Shown here: one piece after another, positions 10,705 to 18,771 of the stretch
Position numbering within the stretch: position 1 is the stretch's first letter
Layout: every line of letters begins with the position of its first letter
Source of the DNA: Hyphomicrobiales bacterium
GTDB lineage: Bacteria; Pseudomonadota; Alphaproteobacteria; Rhizobiales; Rhizobiaceae
DNA: 64,000 nucleotides
Direction: 5' to 3'
Assembly: GCA_900489925.1 (NCBI GenBank)
Contig: UEHQ01000012.1
Location: forward strand, 481,979-545,978
Position numbers and translations under genes: made by a program
Notes under the pieces: generated by a model
Told to the model about the DNA's origin: nothing
Seen by the model: the letters and a program-made list of their open reading frames with translations, nothing else
Database searches by the model: none

Positions 10705-11690
10705 CGGCTTGCTCCAATTCGAGGATCGATCCACGCCTGCAGGAGGTCGACGGCCGCGTTGGCGACGATCACGAGGAAGGACGAAAGCAAAAGGATGCCA
10801 AGCAGCACGCTGAAATCGCGCGCCATGACGGCTTCGAAGGCAAGGCGCCCGAGGCCCGGCCAGCTATAGACGGTCTCGACCACGACAGCGCCGCCGAGCA
10901 TCCCGCCAAAGTGCATGCCGGCCATGGTGGTGATCGGGATCAGCGCGTTGCGAAGCACGTGCCGCGTGGTCAGCACGAAGGGCGAGACGCCCTTGGCGCG
11001 CGCGGTGCGCACGAAATCCTGCGACTTCACCTCCAGCATCGAGGCGCGTGTCAGCCGCGCATAGATCGCGAGATAGAAGAGCGCGAGCGAGGTTGCCGGC
11101 AGCACCATGTAGCGGGCCCTGTCGAGCAGCGCCGGGAGGCCTGTCAGCCGCGAACCGATCGTGCTGTCGCCGCCACTCGGCAGCCAGCCGAGCTTGACCG
11201 AGAAGAGCAGGATCAGCATCAGGCCGATCCAGAAGCCCGGGATCGAATAGAACAGCAGCGAAATCACCGAAATGATACGATCCGGCAGACGCCCTGAGAA
11301 GGTAGCCATCAGCGAACCGAGAAGCAATCCGACCGCAATTGCGATCGTCAACGCCGCGAGCATGAGCAGAAGCGTGCCCGGCAGGCGCTGGCCGATCAGA
11401 TCGGCGACCGACATGCCGTAGCGCGGCGAGAAGCCAAGGCTGAAATGCGCGAGGTTGTTCAGGTAGTTGGCGAGCTGCACCAGGATCGGATTGTCCAGCC
11501 CGAAGCGTTCGCGCAGCGCCGCCATGGTCTCGACCGTGGCCGAGCCGGATTCCGCCGCCATTACATCGGCCGCATCACCAGGCGCCAGCTTCAGCAGGAA
11601 GAAATTGAGGATAACGATCCCAAGCATTGTAGGCACAGCCTGAATGATCGTCCTGCTGATCGTTCGACCGATCCGCCTGTAAGCCGACAT
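10701..11690 (-). CDS. Peptide-type ABC transporter permease (DppB-like)
   Basis: This is a 329-residue inner-membrane permease, the first gene of the leftward operon. It has the OppB-type N-terminus (IIQAVPTMLGIVILNFFLLKLAPGD), LPGTLLLMLAALTIAIAVG and the EAA motif FVRTARAKGVSPFVLTTRHVL. The binding-protein gene at 11967 diverges from it across 276 bp, so one intergenic region probably serves both the importer operon and the oxygenase/desulfinase operon. Gene order permease-permease-ATPase-ATPase is standard for Opp/Dpp systems; the binding protein, usually first, is here in the opposite orientation. Confidence 0.92.
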   Translation of the reverse strand: MSAYRRIGRTISRTIIQAVPTMLGIVILNFFLLKLAPGDAADVMAAESGSATVETMAALRERFGLDNPILVQLANYLNNLAHFSLGFSPRYGMSVADLIGQRLPGTLLLMLAALTIAIAVGLLLGSLMATFSGRLPDRIISVISLLFYSIPGFWIGLMLILLFSVKLGWLPSGGDSTIGSRLTGLPALLDRARYMVLPATSLALFYLAIYARLTRASMLEVKSQDFVRTARAKGVSPFVLTTRHVLRNALIPITTMAGMHFGGMLGGAVVVETVYSWPGLGRLAFEAVMARDFSVLLGILLLSSFLVIVANAAVDLLQAWIDPRIGASR

Positions 11691-11966
11691 GTGCTTCCTA
11701 CCTCGCGATCTGAAAAGATTTCACCTCGTCGTGTCGCTTAGTAGTTGACTAAATCTGTTGGTTTTGTCAAATCCATATCGGTAAATAATTCCAACAGAAG
11801 CGATCTTTCACGCACTTTTAGAAATCTAATACCGCATATCGACGATGCATAGGTTTTCATCCCACTCTCAAGCAGTGATGGGGCAAAAATCTCTAAAGCA
11901 GGATCGATCCGCGGAATGGCACTGAAGCGGGCCGGCACGGCCCCTGGATCATGAGGGTTGAACACG
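11691..11966. promoter_or_regulatory. Divergent control region of the importer and oxygenase operons
   Basis: This 276-bp stretch separates two divergent operons and is noticeably more AT-rich than its flanks around 11735-11840. A TTGACT hexamer at 11745-11750 is a possible -35 element for the rightward operon, but no convincing -10 at ideal spacing is present, so the promoter position stays open. The LysR regulator at 1-945 is a candidate to bind here. A GAGGG ribosome site precedes the ATG at 11967. Confidence 0.4.
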
Positions 11967-13574
11967 ATGTCACTATTTCCCGCACCCACACGCCGCAGCT
12001 TTCTGCTCGCCTCGGTCGCACTCGGCGTCACCGCGACGGGTCGGTTGCCAGCCTTCGCGGCCACCGCGACACGCGGCGGTACGGCAACGCTTCTGCTGGC
12101 TGTCGAGCCGCCCGTCCTGACAACGATCGCGCACACGGCCTATAACGCGGTCTACGTCTCGCCGAAGACCACGGAAGGCCTTCTCACCTATGACTTCGAG
12201 CTCAATCCGAAGCCGTTGCTGGCCAGGGAATGGACCATTAGCCCCGATGGGCTGACCTATACGTTCAAGCTGCGTGACGGCGTGAAATGGCATGACGGGC
12301 AGCCCTTGACCTCCGCCGATGTCGCCTTCTCGATCAAGACGCTGAAGGAAGTGCACCCGCGCGGCCGCAACACATTCCTCAATCTCGTCGACATCGAAAC
12401 GCCAGACACGGAGACGGCCATCCTGAAGCTCTCCAAGCCGGCACCCTATCTGATCACCGCGCTCGCCGCCGCCGAAACGCCGATCGTGCCGCGCCACATC
12501 TACGAAGGCACCAAGGTCGCTGAAAACCCGGCCAATCTGGCGCCAATCGGAACCGGCCCCTTCAAGTTCAAGGAGTGGGTGCGCGGCAGCCATATCGTCT
12601 ATGAGCGCAACGCCGACTATTGGGACCAGCCCCGCCCCTATCTCGACCAGTTGATCATCCGCTTCATTCCGGATGCCGCTGCCCGCTCGATCGCGATCGA
12701 GACTGGTGAAATCGATCTGGCGCCATCGACGCCGGTTCCGCTCAGCGATCTGGAGCGCCTTCAGGCCGTCGAGACGCTTGCCTTCGAGACCAAGGGATAT
12801 CAATACCAGAACGGCGTCAGCCGCATCGAGTTCAACCTTGAGCGCCCGCTGTTCAAGGATGTGCGCGTACGTCGTGCCTTCGCGCATGTCATCGACCGCA
12901 ACGTCATCCTCAACACGATCAACTACGGCTACGGCGCCGCCATTCCCGGCCCGATCAATCCCAATCTCGCCAAGTGGTACGTACCTGACCTCAAGACCTA
13001 TCCGATCGATCTCGCCGCAGCCGAGAAGCTACTCGATGAGGCTGGATACCCGCGTGGCGCCGACGGCATCCGCGCCCGCATCAACCTCGACTACGTGCCG
13101 AGCGGCGAGACTTATCCACGCGGCTCCGAATATATTCGCCAGGCGCTTGCCAAGGTCGGCATCGACGCCACCGTCCGCAGCCAGGATTTCGCGACCTACA
13201 CCAAGCGCATTTATACCGACCGTGACTTCGACTTCGCCTTCGAGGGCATGAGTAACCTCTTCGATCCGACGGTCGGCGTGCAGCGCCTCTACTGGAGCAA
13301 GAACTTCAAGCCGGGCGTCCCCTTCTCGAACGGCGCCGCCTACAGCAATCCAAAGGTCGACGAACTGCTCGAAGCGGCCGCCATCGAGGTCGATCCGGCC
13401 AAGCGCGTCGAGCAGTGGCGCCAGATCCAGCAGATCCTGGTCGAGGACGTTCCGGCGATCGACATCGTCAGCCAGCCGGAACTGACGATCTACAACAAGC
13501 GAATCTCCGACCACACGATCGGCGGCGAAGGCATCGCGGGCAGCCTCGCCTTTGCCTATGTCGCGGCGTCCTGA
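11967..13574 (+). CDS. ABC transporter solute-binding protein, family 5, Tat-exported (paralogue)
   Basis: This is a 535-residue periplasmic binding protein, SBP_bac_5 family. The signal has a twin-arginine motif (TRRSFLLASVALG) and ends near PAFA. A TTG three codons earlier is in frame, but the GAGGG site at 11953-11957 is correctly spaced only for the ATG at 11967. Whole segments match the protein at 1230-2846, for example GTGPFKFKEWVRGSHIVYER, VGVQRLYWSKNFK and YNKRISDHTIGGEGI, so the two are recent paralogues. It heads the rightward operon with the two LLM monooxygenases, the desulfinase-like protein and a flavoenzyme, which ties substrate capture to oxidation. A family 5 binding protein heading an organosulfur operon is uncommon: the better-known sulfonate importers use SsuA-type binding proteins. 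Confidence 0.92.
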   Translation: MSLFPAPTRRSFLLASVALGVTATGRLPAFAATATRGGTATLLLAVEPPVLTTIAHTAYNAVYVSPKTTEGLLTYDFELNPKPLLAREWTISPDGLTYTFKLRDGVKWHDGQPLTSADVAFSIKTLKEVHPRGRNTFLNLVDIETPDTETAILKLSKPAPYLITALAAAETPIVPRHIYEGTKVAENPANLAPIGTGPFKFKEWVRGSHIVYERNADYWDQPRPYLDQLIIRFIPDAAARSIAIETGEIDLAPSTPVPLSDLERLQAVETLAFETKGYQYQNGVSRIEFNLERPLFKDVRVRRAFAHVIDRNVILNTINYGYGAAIPGPINPNLAKWYVPDLKTYPIDLAAAEKLLDEAGYPRGADGIRARINLDYVPSGETYPRGSEYIRQALAKVGIDATVRSQDFATYTKRIYTDRDFDFAFEGMSNLFDPTVGVQRLYWSKNFKPGVPFSNGAAYSNPKVDELLEAAAIEVDPAKRVEQWRQIQQILVEDVPAIDIVSQPELTIYNKRISDHTIGGEGIAGSLAFAYVAAS

Positions 13575-13597
13575 GCCGGATCAACGGGAGAACAACC

Positions 13598-14776
13598 ATG
13601 TCCATTCAACATCGTCCCGGCTCGATCGTCGGCCTGCCAAAGTTCGCCGCCCCGACCGATTTCCCCGATAGTCCTCTGTCGCAGGCGCTGAAGCAGCCCG
13701 TGCTGCTCGGCCTCTTCCTGCCGATCCAGGCGGGCGGCTGGACGCAATCGACGCTCGAGCGATCGACCGATTGGCGCTTCGACTACAACAAGGCGCTGAC
13801 GCTGAAGGCCGAGGAACTCGGCTTCGATCTCGTCTTCGCCCTGTCGCAATGGCTGCCCAAGGGCGGCTACGGCGGCGTCTTCGACGGTCAGGCGCTCGAC
13901 AGCTTCGTCTCGACGGCGGCACTGGCGGGCCTCACCAAGAAAATCATGCTGATCTCGACCATGCATGTGCTCTACGGCCCATGGCACCCTCTGCATCTGG
14001 CAAAGTTCGGCGCGACGCTCGATCACATCACCGGCGGACGCTGGGGCATCAATGTGGTCACCGGCCACCGGGCGGTCGAACACGAAATGTTCGGCTGGCC
14101 GCGCATCGAGCACGACAAGCGCTATGAACTGGCGGCCGAATTCCTGGAGGTCGTGCAGCGCCTGTGGAGCGACGATGAGAACTTCTCCTTCGAAGGGGAG
14201 AGCAGCTGGAAGCTCGGCGGCGGCTTCGTCACGCCGAAACCCAATTTCGGCCGACCGATCCTCGTCAACGCCACCGGTTCGGATGCCGGCATCGCTTTTG
14301 CCGGCCGCTACTCCGACATCGTCTTCATCACCAGCCCGACAGGCGCCGACATCGACAGCGCGCTGCAATCTCTGCCGGCACATACGAAACGCGTCAAGGA
14401 CGCGGCGATCGGGGTCGGGCGCACGGTGCGCACGCTGTTGAACCCAATGGTGATCTGCCGGCCGACAGAGAAGGAGGCTTGGGAACTCGCCGACCGCATC
14501 GTGGCCCATGCCGACCAACGCTCGCCGCAGGGCTTCCAGTCGTTGAACTCGGACGCGCAGGCCTGGAAGGGCCGTCATCCCCAGGATCCCTACCGCGCCA
14601 TCGGCGGCAACATCCGCGTCATCGGCTCGCCGGAGCAGGTGGTCGATCAGTTCGTCAAGCTAAAGGAGGCCGGCGTCGATGGCCTGCAGCTCAGCTTCTT
14701 CGACTTCCGCGACGATCTCGAATTCTTCGGCTCGGACGTCCTGCCCTTGATGAAACAAGCCGGCCTGCGCCACTAG
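13598..14776 (+). CDS. sfnG: LLM-class flavin-dependent monooxygenase, SfnG-like (dimethylsulfone monooxygenase family)
   Basis: This is a 392-residue TIM-barrel monooxygenase using reduced FMN. Signatures include GLFLPIQAGGW (residues 34-44), FALSQWLPKGGYGG, LISTMHVLYGPWHPLHLAKF and TGGRWGINVVTGH, which fit the dimethylsulfone monooxygenase SfnG better than DszA or SsuD. SfnG enzymes oxidise dimethylsulfone to methanesulfinate and formaldehyde with FMNH2 and O2. The ATG at 13598 follows a GGGAG site and lies 23 bp after the binding protein. The next gene encodes a desulfinase-like protein, which would use exactly the type of product (a sulfinate) this enzyme makes. Larger or aromatic sulfones, as for DszA, remain possible substrates. 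Confidence 0.85.
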   Translation: MSIQHRPGSIVGLPKFAAPTDFPDSPLSQALKQPVLLGLFLPIQAGGWTQSTLERSTDWRFDYNKALTLKAEELGFDLVFALSQWLPKGGYGGVFDGQALDSFVSTAALAGLTKKIMLISTMHVLYGPWHPLHLAKFGATLDHITGGRWGINVVTGHRAVEHEMFGWPRIEHDKRYELAAEFLEVVQRLWSDDENFSFEGESSWKLGGGFVTPKPNFGRPILVNATGSDAGIAFAGRYSDIVFITSPTGADIDSALQSLPAHTKRVKDAAIGVGRTVRTLLNPMVICRPTEKEAWELADRIVAHADQRSPQGFQSLNSDAQAWKGRHPQDPYRAIGGNIRVIGSPEQVVDQFVKLKEAGVDGLQLSFFDFRDDLEFFGSDVLPLMKQAGLRH

Positions 14777-14786
14777 GAGAACCGCC

Positions 14787-15824
14787 ATGACACGTAATGC
14801 CATTTCCGAAATCTGGTACACACGCTGCCCGGTGCCGACACCCGTCGGCCTTGCCGCGCAACTCGGCTATCTCGAGGAGAACTTTCGCAAGGACGGCGTG
14901 ACGCTGAAGTCGATCATCGATTCTCCCGACCGCAACATCCGCCAAAGTCACTTCAACCACACGCTCGACTGGTCGTTCCGCCATGGCGGCAATGTCCCGC
15001 CCATTCGCGCCCGCTCCGAAGGCCGCAAGACGCGGCTCATCGGCATCACCTGGACTGACGAGTTCCAGGCGATCATCACCCTGCCGGAGACAGGCATCAA
15101 GACTACGCGGGACCTGAAGGGAAGACGCTTCGGCATCGCCCGCCGCCCCGAGGGCATCGTCGACTTCATGCGCGCCACGGCTCTGAAGGGGCTGATCTCC
15201 GCCCTCTCGCTCGAGGGCCTGGTGCTCGACGACGTCCAGATCGTCGACATCGCACTTTCGGACTCCGTGCTGTCGACGCAGGAGGGTCCATCGCTCTTCG
15301 GGTTGAAGCGCAGGCAAGCCTATGGCAAGGAGGTCGCAGCCCTCATCCGCGGTGACGTGGACGCCATCTATGTGAAGGGCACGGCCGGCATCAATGTCGC
15401 CAACCTGATCGGAGCCGTCCAAGTGGCCGAGTTCGGCTTCCACCTCGATCCGAAGATCCGCATCAACTCCGGCTCGCCGCGCGTCCTGACGGTGGACGAA
15501 CTTCTGGCGGACGAGCGGCCGGATCTCGTCGCGCGTCTGCTGGACTCGATCTTCAAGGCAAGCGCTTGGGCCAAGGCACATCCCGACGAGACGAGACGCT
15601 TCGTCGCGCGCGAGGCCGGCGCCACGGAAGAACAGGTTCTCGCTGCCCATGGCCCGGACATCCACAAGCACCTCGGTCTTGGGCTGCAGCCCGAGCTGGT
15701 CGACGCGATCGGTCACTACAAGGACTTCCTGCGCGACTTTGGCTTCCTCTCCGCCGACTTCGACATCGCCGACTGGATCGACCGCCGCCATATCGACGCC
15801 TCCGACCGGCGCGCCGTGGCCTGA
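14787..15824 (+). CDS. DszB-like sulfinate desulfinase (periplasmic-binding-protein fold, cytoplasmic)
   Basis: This is a 345-residue protein of the SsuA/NMT1-like fold without any signal peptide, so it is not a conventional binding protein. Its N-terminus aligns by eye with Rhodococcus DszB, 2'-hydroxybiphenyl-2-sulfinate desulfinase. YTRCPVPTPVGLA (residues 11-23) corresponds to the DszB segment around nucleophile Cys27. SHFNH (54-58) corresponds to His60. SFRHGGNVPPI (63-73) corresponds to the Arg70 segment TRFGGEIPPL. The His-to-Arg spacing of ten residues is the same in both. Thus Cys14, His55 and Arg65 form the complete catalytic triad known from DszB. DszB cleaves a C-S bond to give sulfite and a desulfinated product. 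RBS AGGAGA precedes the ATG; the gene lies 10 bp after the sulfone monooxygenase and 15 bp before the DszC-like gene. The preferred sulfinate is unknown. Confidence 0.8.
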   Translation: MTRNAISEIWYTRCPVPTPVGLAAQLGYLEENFRKDGVTLKSIIDSPDRNIRQSHFNHTLDWSFRHGGNVPPIRARSEGRKTRLIGITWTDEFQAIITLPETGIKTTRDLKGRRFGIARRPEGIVDFMRATALKGLISALSLEGLVLDDVQIVDIALSDSVLSTQEGPSLFGLKRRQAYGKEVAALIRGDVDAIYVKGTAGINVANLIGAVQVAEFGFHLDPKIRINSGSPRVLTVDELLADERPDLVARLLDSIFKASAWAKAHPDETRRFVAREAGATEEQVLAAHGPDIHKHLGLGLQPELVDAIGHYKDFLRDFGFLSADFDIADWIDRRHIDASDRRAVA

Positions 15825-15839
15825 TCGGGAGACAACATC

Positions 15840-16994
15840 ATGCTTCGGGAAAAGATAGATCCGGTCGACAAGGCGCGGCATCTCGCCGTCGAGTTCGCCG
15901 AACGCGCCGCTCATCATGACGCGACGGGTGACTTCCCCTTCGAGAACTTCACGCGTCTCTTCGAAGCCGGCTTGCTTGGGCTGGTGACGGCACCCGAGCA
16001 TGGTGGCCACGGCGGCGGCCTTGCCGAGGCGCAGGCTGTGATCAGCGAGATCGCGCGCGGCGAACCCTCGACCGCGCTTGTGCTCGCCATGCATTACAAC
16101 AGCCACTACAGCCTGCGCCGCTTCGCCAAGTGGCCGGGCCACCTCGCCGAGCGCGTACTCTCGGCCAACCGGCTCGGCCCCGCCCTCATCAACGCCGCCC
16201 AGGCCGAACCCCGCATCGGCTCTCCCGCCCACGGCGCACTGCCCGAGACCATCGCCCGCCGCGACGGCGACACCTGGCGCATCACCGGCCACAAGAGCTA
16301 CGTCACCGGCATCCCCGTTCTCAAATGGGTTGCGCTGCTTGCACTGACCGACGAGCCGGAACCGCGCCTGGCTTCCTTCCTCGTTCCCACCGACAGCCCC
16401 GGCCTGCGCATCGAAAAGGCTTGGAACGCAGCCGGGATGCACGCAACCGCCAGCGACGACATCATTCTCGACGACGTCGTCATTCCGGCGGAAGACATCA
16501 TCGAAGCCCAGCCAGCCTCCGAGCCGCTGCGCCGCGAGGAACACGCCACTGCCTTTTTCTTCTCGCTGATCGGAGCGGTTTACCACGGCGTTGCGCTCTC
16601 CGCGCGCGACCGGGTGCTCGCCTTCGCCGCACACCACACGCCGGCAAGCCTCGGCGCGCCGCTCTCGACCGTTCCCCGTATTCAGGACGGTCTGGGAGAA
16701 ATCGAGGTGCGGCTGGCGACGAATGCCCGATTGCTGCGCTCGCTCAGCGAGGACGTCGATGCCGGCAAGGTCGTCGGACTTGATGGCATGCATGTCCGCC
16801 ATGTCGTCATCGACAACGCGGTCGCCATCACGAGCCTCGCCCTCGAGCTTGCCGGAAACCCCGGTCTCAACCGCGACTTCCAGCTGGAGCGTCACCATCG
16901 AGACGCCATCACGGCCCGCTCCCATGCGCCGCAAAGCCACATGATCCGCACAATCGCCGCCCGCAACGCGCTCGGGCGTCTCGCATCGCGATAG
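15840..16994 (+). CDS. Acyl-CoA-dehydrogenase-fold flavin monooxygenase (DszC/MsuC-like)
   Basis: This is a 384-residue protein of acyl-CoA dehydrogenase fold: FPFENFTRLFEAGLLGLVTA at the N-terminus, ITGHKSYVTGIPVLKW in the middle beta domain, then the C-terminal four-helix bundle. The helix preceding the FAD contact carries HHRDAITAR rather than the usual dehydrogenase pattern. In DszC and MsuC proteins this fold carries out FMNH2-dependent S-oxygenation. A GGGAGACAACATC site precedes the ATG. In the operon it stands between the desulfinase-like gene and the SsuD-like gene. It could oxidise a sulfide/sulfoxide upstream of the sulfone monooxygenase (DszC role) or a sulfinate to a sulfonate (MsuC role); the sequence does not decide. 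Confidence 0.82.
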   Translation: MLREKIDPVDKARHLAVEFAERAAHHDATGDFPFENFTRLFEAGLLGLVTAPEHGGHGGGLAEAQAVISEIARGEPSTALVLAMHYNSHYSLRRFAKWPGHLAERVLSANRLGPALINAAQAEPRIGSPAHGALPETIARRDGDTWRITGHKSYVTGIPVLKWVALLALTDEPEPRLASFLVPTDSPGLRIEKAWNAAGMHATASDDIILDDVVIPAEDIIEAQPASEPLRREEHATAFFFSLIGAVYHGVALSARDRVLAFAAHHTPASLGAPLSTVPRIQDGLGEIEVRLATNARLLRSLSEDVDAGKVVGLDGMHVRHVVIDNAVAITSLALELAGNPGLNRDFQLERHHRDAITARSHAPQSHMIRTIAARNALGRLASR

Positions 16995-17045
16995 CGGAAT
17001 GGTGATCTCGGATTTCACTGTTTGATTTCACAAGCGCAGGCCAAC

Positions 17046-18119
17046 ATGAGCAAAGACAGCGAATTCCTCTGGTACATCCCGAATGACACGAGGCCGGGCC
17101 ATCGTGGCGACACCGTTGTCGACAATCACAACAGCCTCGCCACGCTGACGGAACAGGCCCGCGCACTCGAGGAGCATGGCTGGAAAGGCGCACTCATCGG
17201 CACAGGCTGGGGCAGACCGGACACCTTCACCGTAGCCGCAGCCCTTGCGGCAAGCACGACGACGTTCGAGCCGTTGATCGCGATCCGCCCCGGCTACTGG
17301 CGACCGGCGAACTTTGCTTCCGCCGCTGCGACACTTGACCATCTCACAGGCGGTCGCGTTCGCGTCAACATCGTCTCCGGCCTCGACAATCTCGCCGCCT
17401 ACGGCGACAAGGAGGGAGACCACCAGGCACAGCGCTACGCCCGCACAAGGGAATTCATGCGGCTGGTCCGCAGGCTCTGGACCGAGGAGAACGTCAGCTA
17501 TGACGGCGAGCACTTCGGCGTCGCTGAATCGACCGTCGTGCCGCGCATCGAGGCGCGTGGCGATCGTCGCCATCCGAAGCTCTATTTCGGCGGCGCCTCC
17601 GAGGCCGCGGAAAAGGTCGCGGCCACAGAGGCGGATGTCCAGCTCTTCTGGGGCGAACCGCTCGATGGCGTCCGCGAACGCATCGCCCGCCTGAAGGCGC
17701 TGAGCCGCGAGCTTGACCGGGATCTGCCACCGCTGGAATTCGGGCTCCGGATCACCACGCTGGTGCGCGACACGACGGAACAGGCCTGGGCCGACGCCGA
17801 GGCGAAGGTGGCGGAGATGGCAAAGGGCAGCGGCGCCGGCTGGAGCGATCACCGCAGGGCGGTCGCCGTCGGCCAGCAGCGATTGTTCGACCTGCACCGG
17901 GCGGGCGACATTCTCGATGACAACCTCTACACCGCTCCCGGCAAATATGGCGGCGGCGGCGCCGGCACGACCTGGCTGGTCGGTTCGGCCAAAGATGTCG
18001 CGAGATCGCTCCGGAAATACGAGGACCTGGGCGTCACCCATTTCGTGCTCTCGGATACACCCTACCTCAACGAGATCAAGCGTCAGGGGAATGACTTGCT
18101 GCCTTTGCTGCGCCGTTGA
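17046..18119 (+). CDS. LLM-class flavin-dependent sulfonate monooxygenase (SsuD/MsuD-like)
   Basis: This is a 357-residue FMNH2-dependent monooxygenase, SsuD type. It has FLWYIPNDTRPGHRGD near the N-terminus, HGWKGALIGTGWGRPDTF, FEPLIAIRPGYWRPANFASA, LTGGRVRVNIVSGLDN and the C-terminal GTTWLVGSAKDVARSLRKY. SsuD/MsuD release sulfite from alkanesulfonates. The ATG at 17046 lies 51 bp after the previous stop with only a weak GCAGG site; the frame is open a few codons upstream. It is the last gene of the operon. With MsuC-like and SfnG-like neighbours it would complete a sulfone to sulfinate to sulfonate to sulfite route, parallel to the one-step desulfinase. No SsuE/DszD reductase is present. 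Confidence 0.87.
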   Translation: MSKDSEFLWYIPNDTRPGHRGDTVVDNHNSLATLTEQARALEEHGWKGALIGTGWGRPDTFTVAAALAASTTTFEPLIAIRPGYWRPANFASAAATLDHLTGGRVRVNIVSGLDNLAAYGDKEGDHQAQRYARTREFMRLVRRLWTEENVSYDGEHFGVAESTVVPRIEARGDRRHPKLYFGGASEAAEKVAATEADVQLFWGEPLDGVRERIARLKALSRELDRDLPPLEFGLRITTLVRDTTEQAWADAEAKVAEMAKGSGAGWSDHRRAVAVGQQRLFDLHRAGDILDDNLYTAPGKYGGGGAGTTWLVGSAKDVARSLRKYEDLGVTHFVLSDTPYLNEIKRQGNDLLPLLRR

Positions 18120-18412
18120 GGTGAGTGGCCGGATGTTGAGCAACAACCTAGTTGGGCCTCTCCTTTCACCACCTAGCCCGCTACATAAATCCTGGAAAAC
18201 GATACGGCCAGATTTCAACCGCAAACGATGGCTCGCTCTGCCGTTCCCAGACGCGCCTCATCCCGACAGGCGGAGCAACGGTGAAAACAGGGGGATATCT
18301 TGTTAAAAACCGTCATCGGCTTCCCGCGAACGATCCCGTCAGGTACGATGTAGCCATGCCGCGTCACGACGCTGAGGAGGCATGGCCCCGCAGTGATCAC
18401 CGCTCCCGAAAG
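18120..18412. other. Gap between convergent genes, no feature recognised
   Basis: About 290 bp separates the convergent ends of the sulfur operon and the small cassette. No good hairpin, coding region with homology or repeat was found. Open frames here overlap the neighbouring gene antisense and have no credible start. Confidence 0.5.
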
Positions 18413-18739
18413 TCAAACGACCTCCAATCCTTCTCGGGCGCTTTGGAAGATGCCGTTCAGGCTTACGGCAACCCAGAAGACCTTCCCAGTCTCAGCGCCA
18501 AGCCCCGCGTGGGCGACTACCGACAGAAAATGGTCGGTGCTCGTTGCATTCGTGTCAATGGTTACATCGATGTTTGGAACGACGACATTGCCGTATTCAT
18601 TAGTGCATACGTATGCATCGATCGTCTTTCTGCTAAAGCCATGACCTATGAGTTTAAAAGGCTTGTAGTCATCCAAAGACACCTCCACTTGCGGCTCGCT
18701 TAAGCTATCGATCTCAACTTCCGCCTTGTTGCCAGACAT
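18413..18739 (-). CDS. Small protein of unknown function, third gene of metallopeptidase cassette
   Basis: This is 108 residues from the ATG at 18739, which follows TTGGAGGCTAAC (GGAGG, correct spacing). The ATG/TTG four codons earlier would bury the ribosome site. No signal peptide or membrane segment is seen. The N-terminus is acidic (NKAEVEIDSLSEPQVEVSLD). The rest alternates beta-type residues, VPNIDVTIDTNATSTDHFLS and GKVFWVAVSLNG, suggesting a small beta domain. I do not recognise the family. It lies 32 bp downstream of the SRSGG-tailed protein and shares the same style of ribosome site, so the three genes are probably one transcript. A chaperone, inhibitor or substrate of the peptidase are all possible; none is supported. 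Confidence 0.65.
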   Translation of the reverse strand: MSGNKAEVEIDSLSEPQVEVSLDDYKPFKLIGHGFSRKTIDAYVCTNEYGNVVVPNIDVTIDTNATSTDHFLSVVAHAGLGAETGKVFWVAVSLNGIFQSAREGLEVV

Positions 18740-18771
18740 GTTAGCCTCCAAGATCCGTCATTATCTGTAGA

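Noticed and set aside
11745..11750. TTGACT as a sigma-70 -35 box for the oxygenase operon
   Set aside because: No -10 hexamer of quality lies at 16-18 bp spacing, so a promoter is not claimed as such.
14691..17018. A 775-codon reverse frame across the desulfinase and flavoenzyme genes
   Set aside because: It is antisense to two genes with good ribosome sites and catalytic motifs; GC-rich third positions keep the opposite strand open.
18152..18703. A 183-codon + strand frame downstream of the sulfur operon
   Set aside because: It overlaps the small cassette gene antisense, has no credible start and shows no domain.
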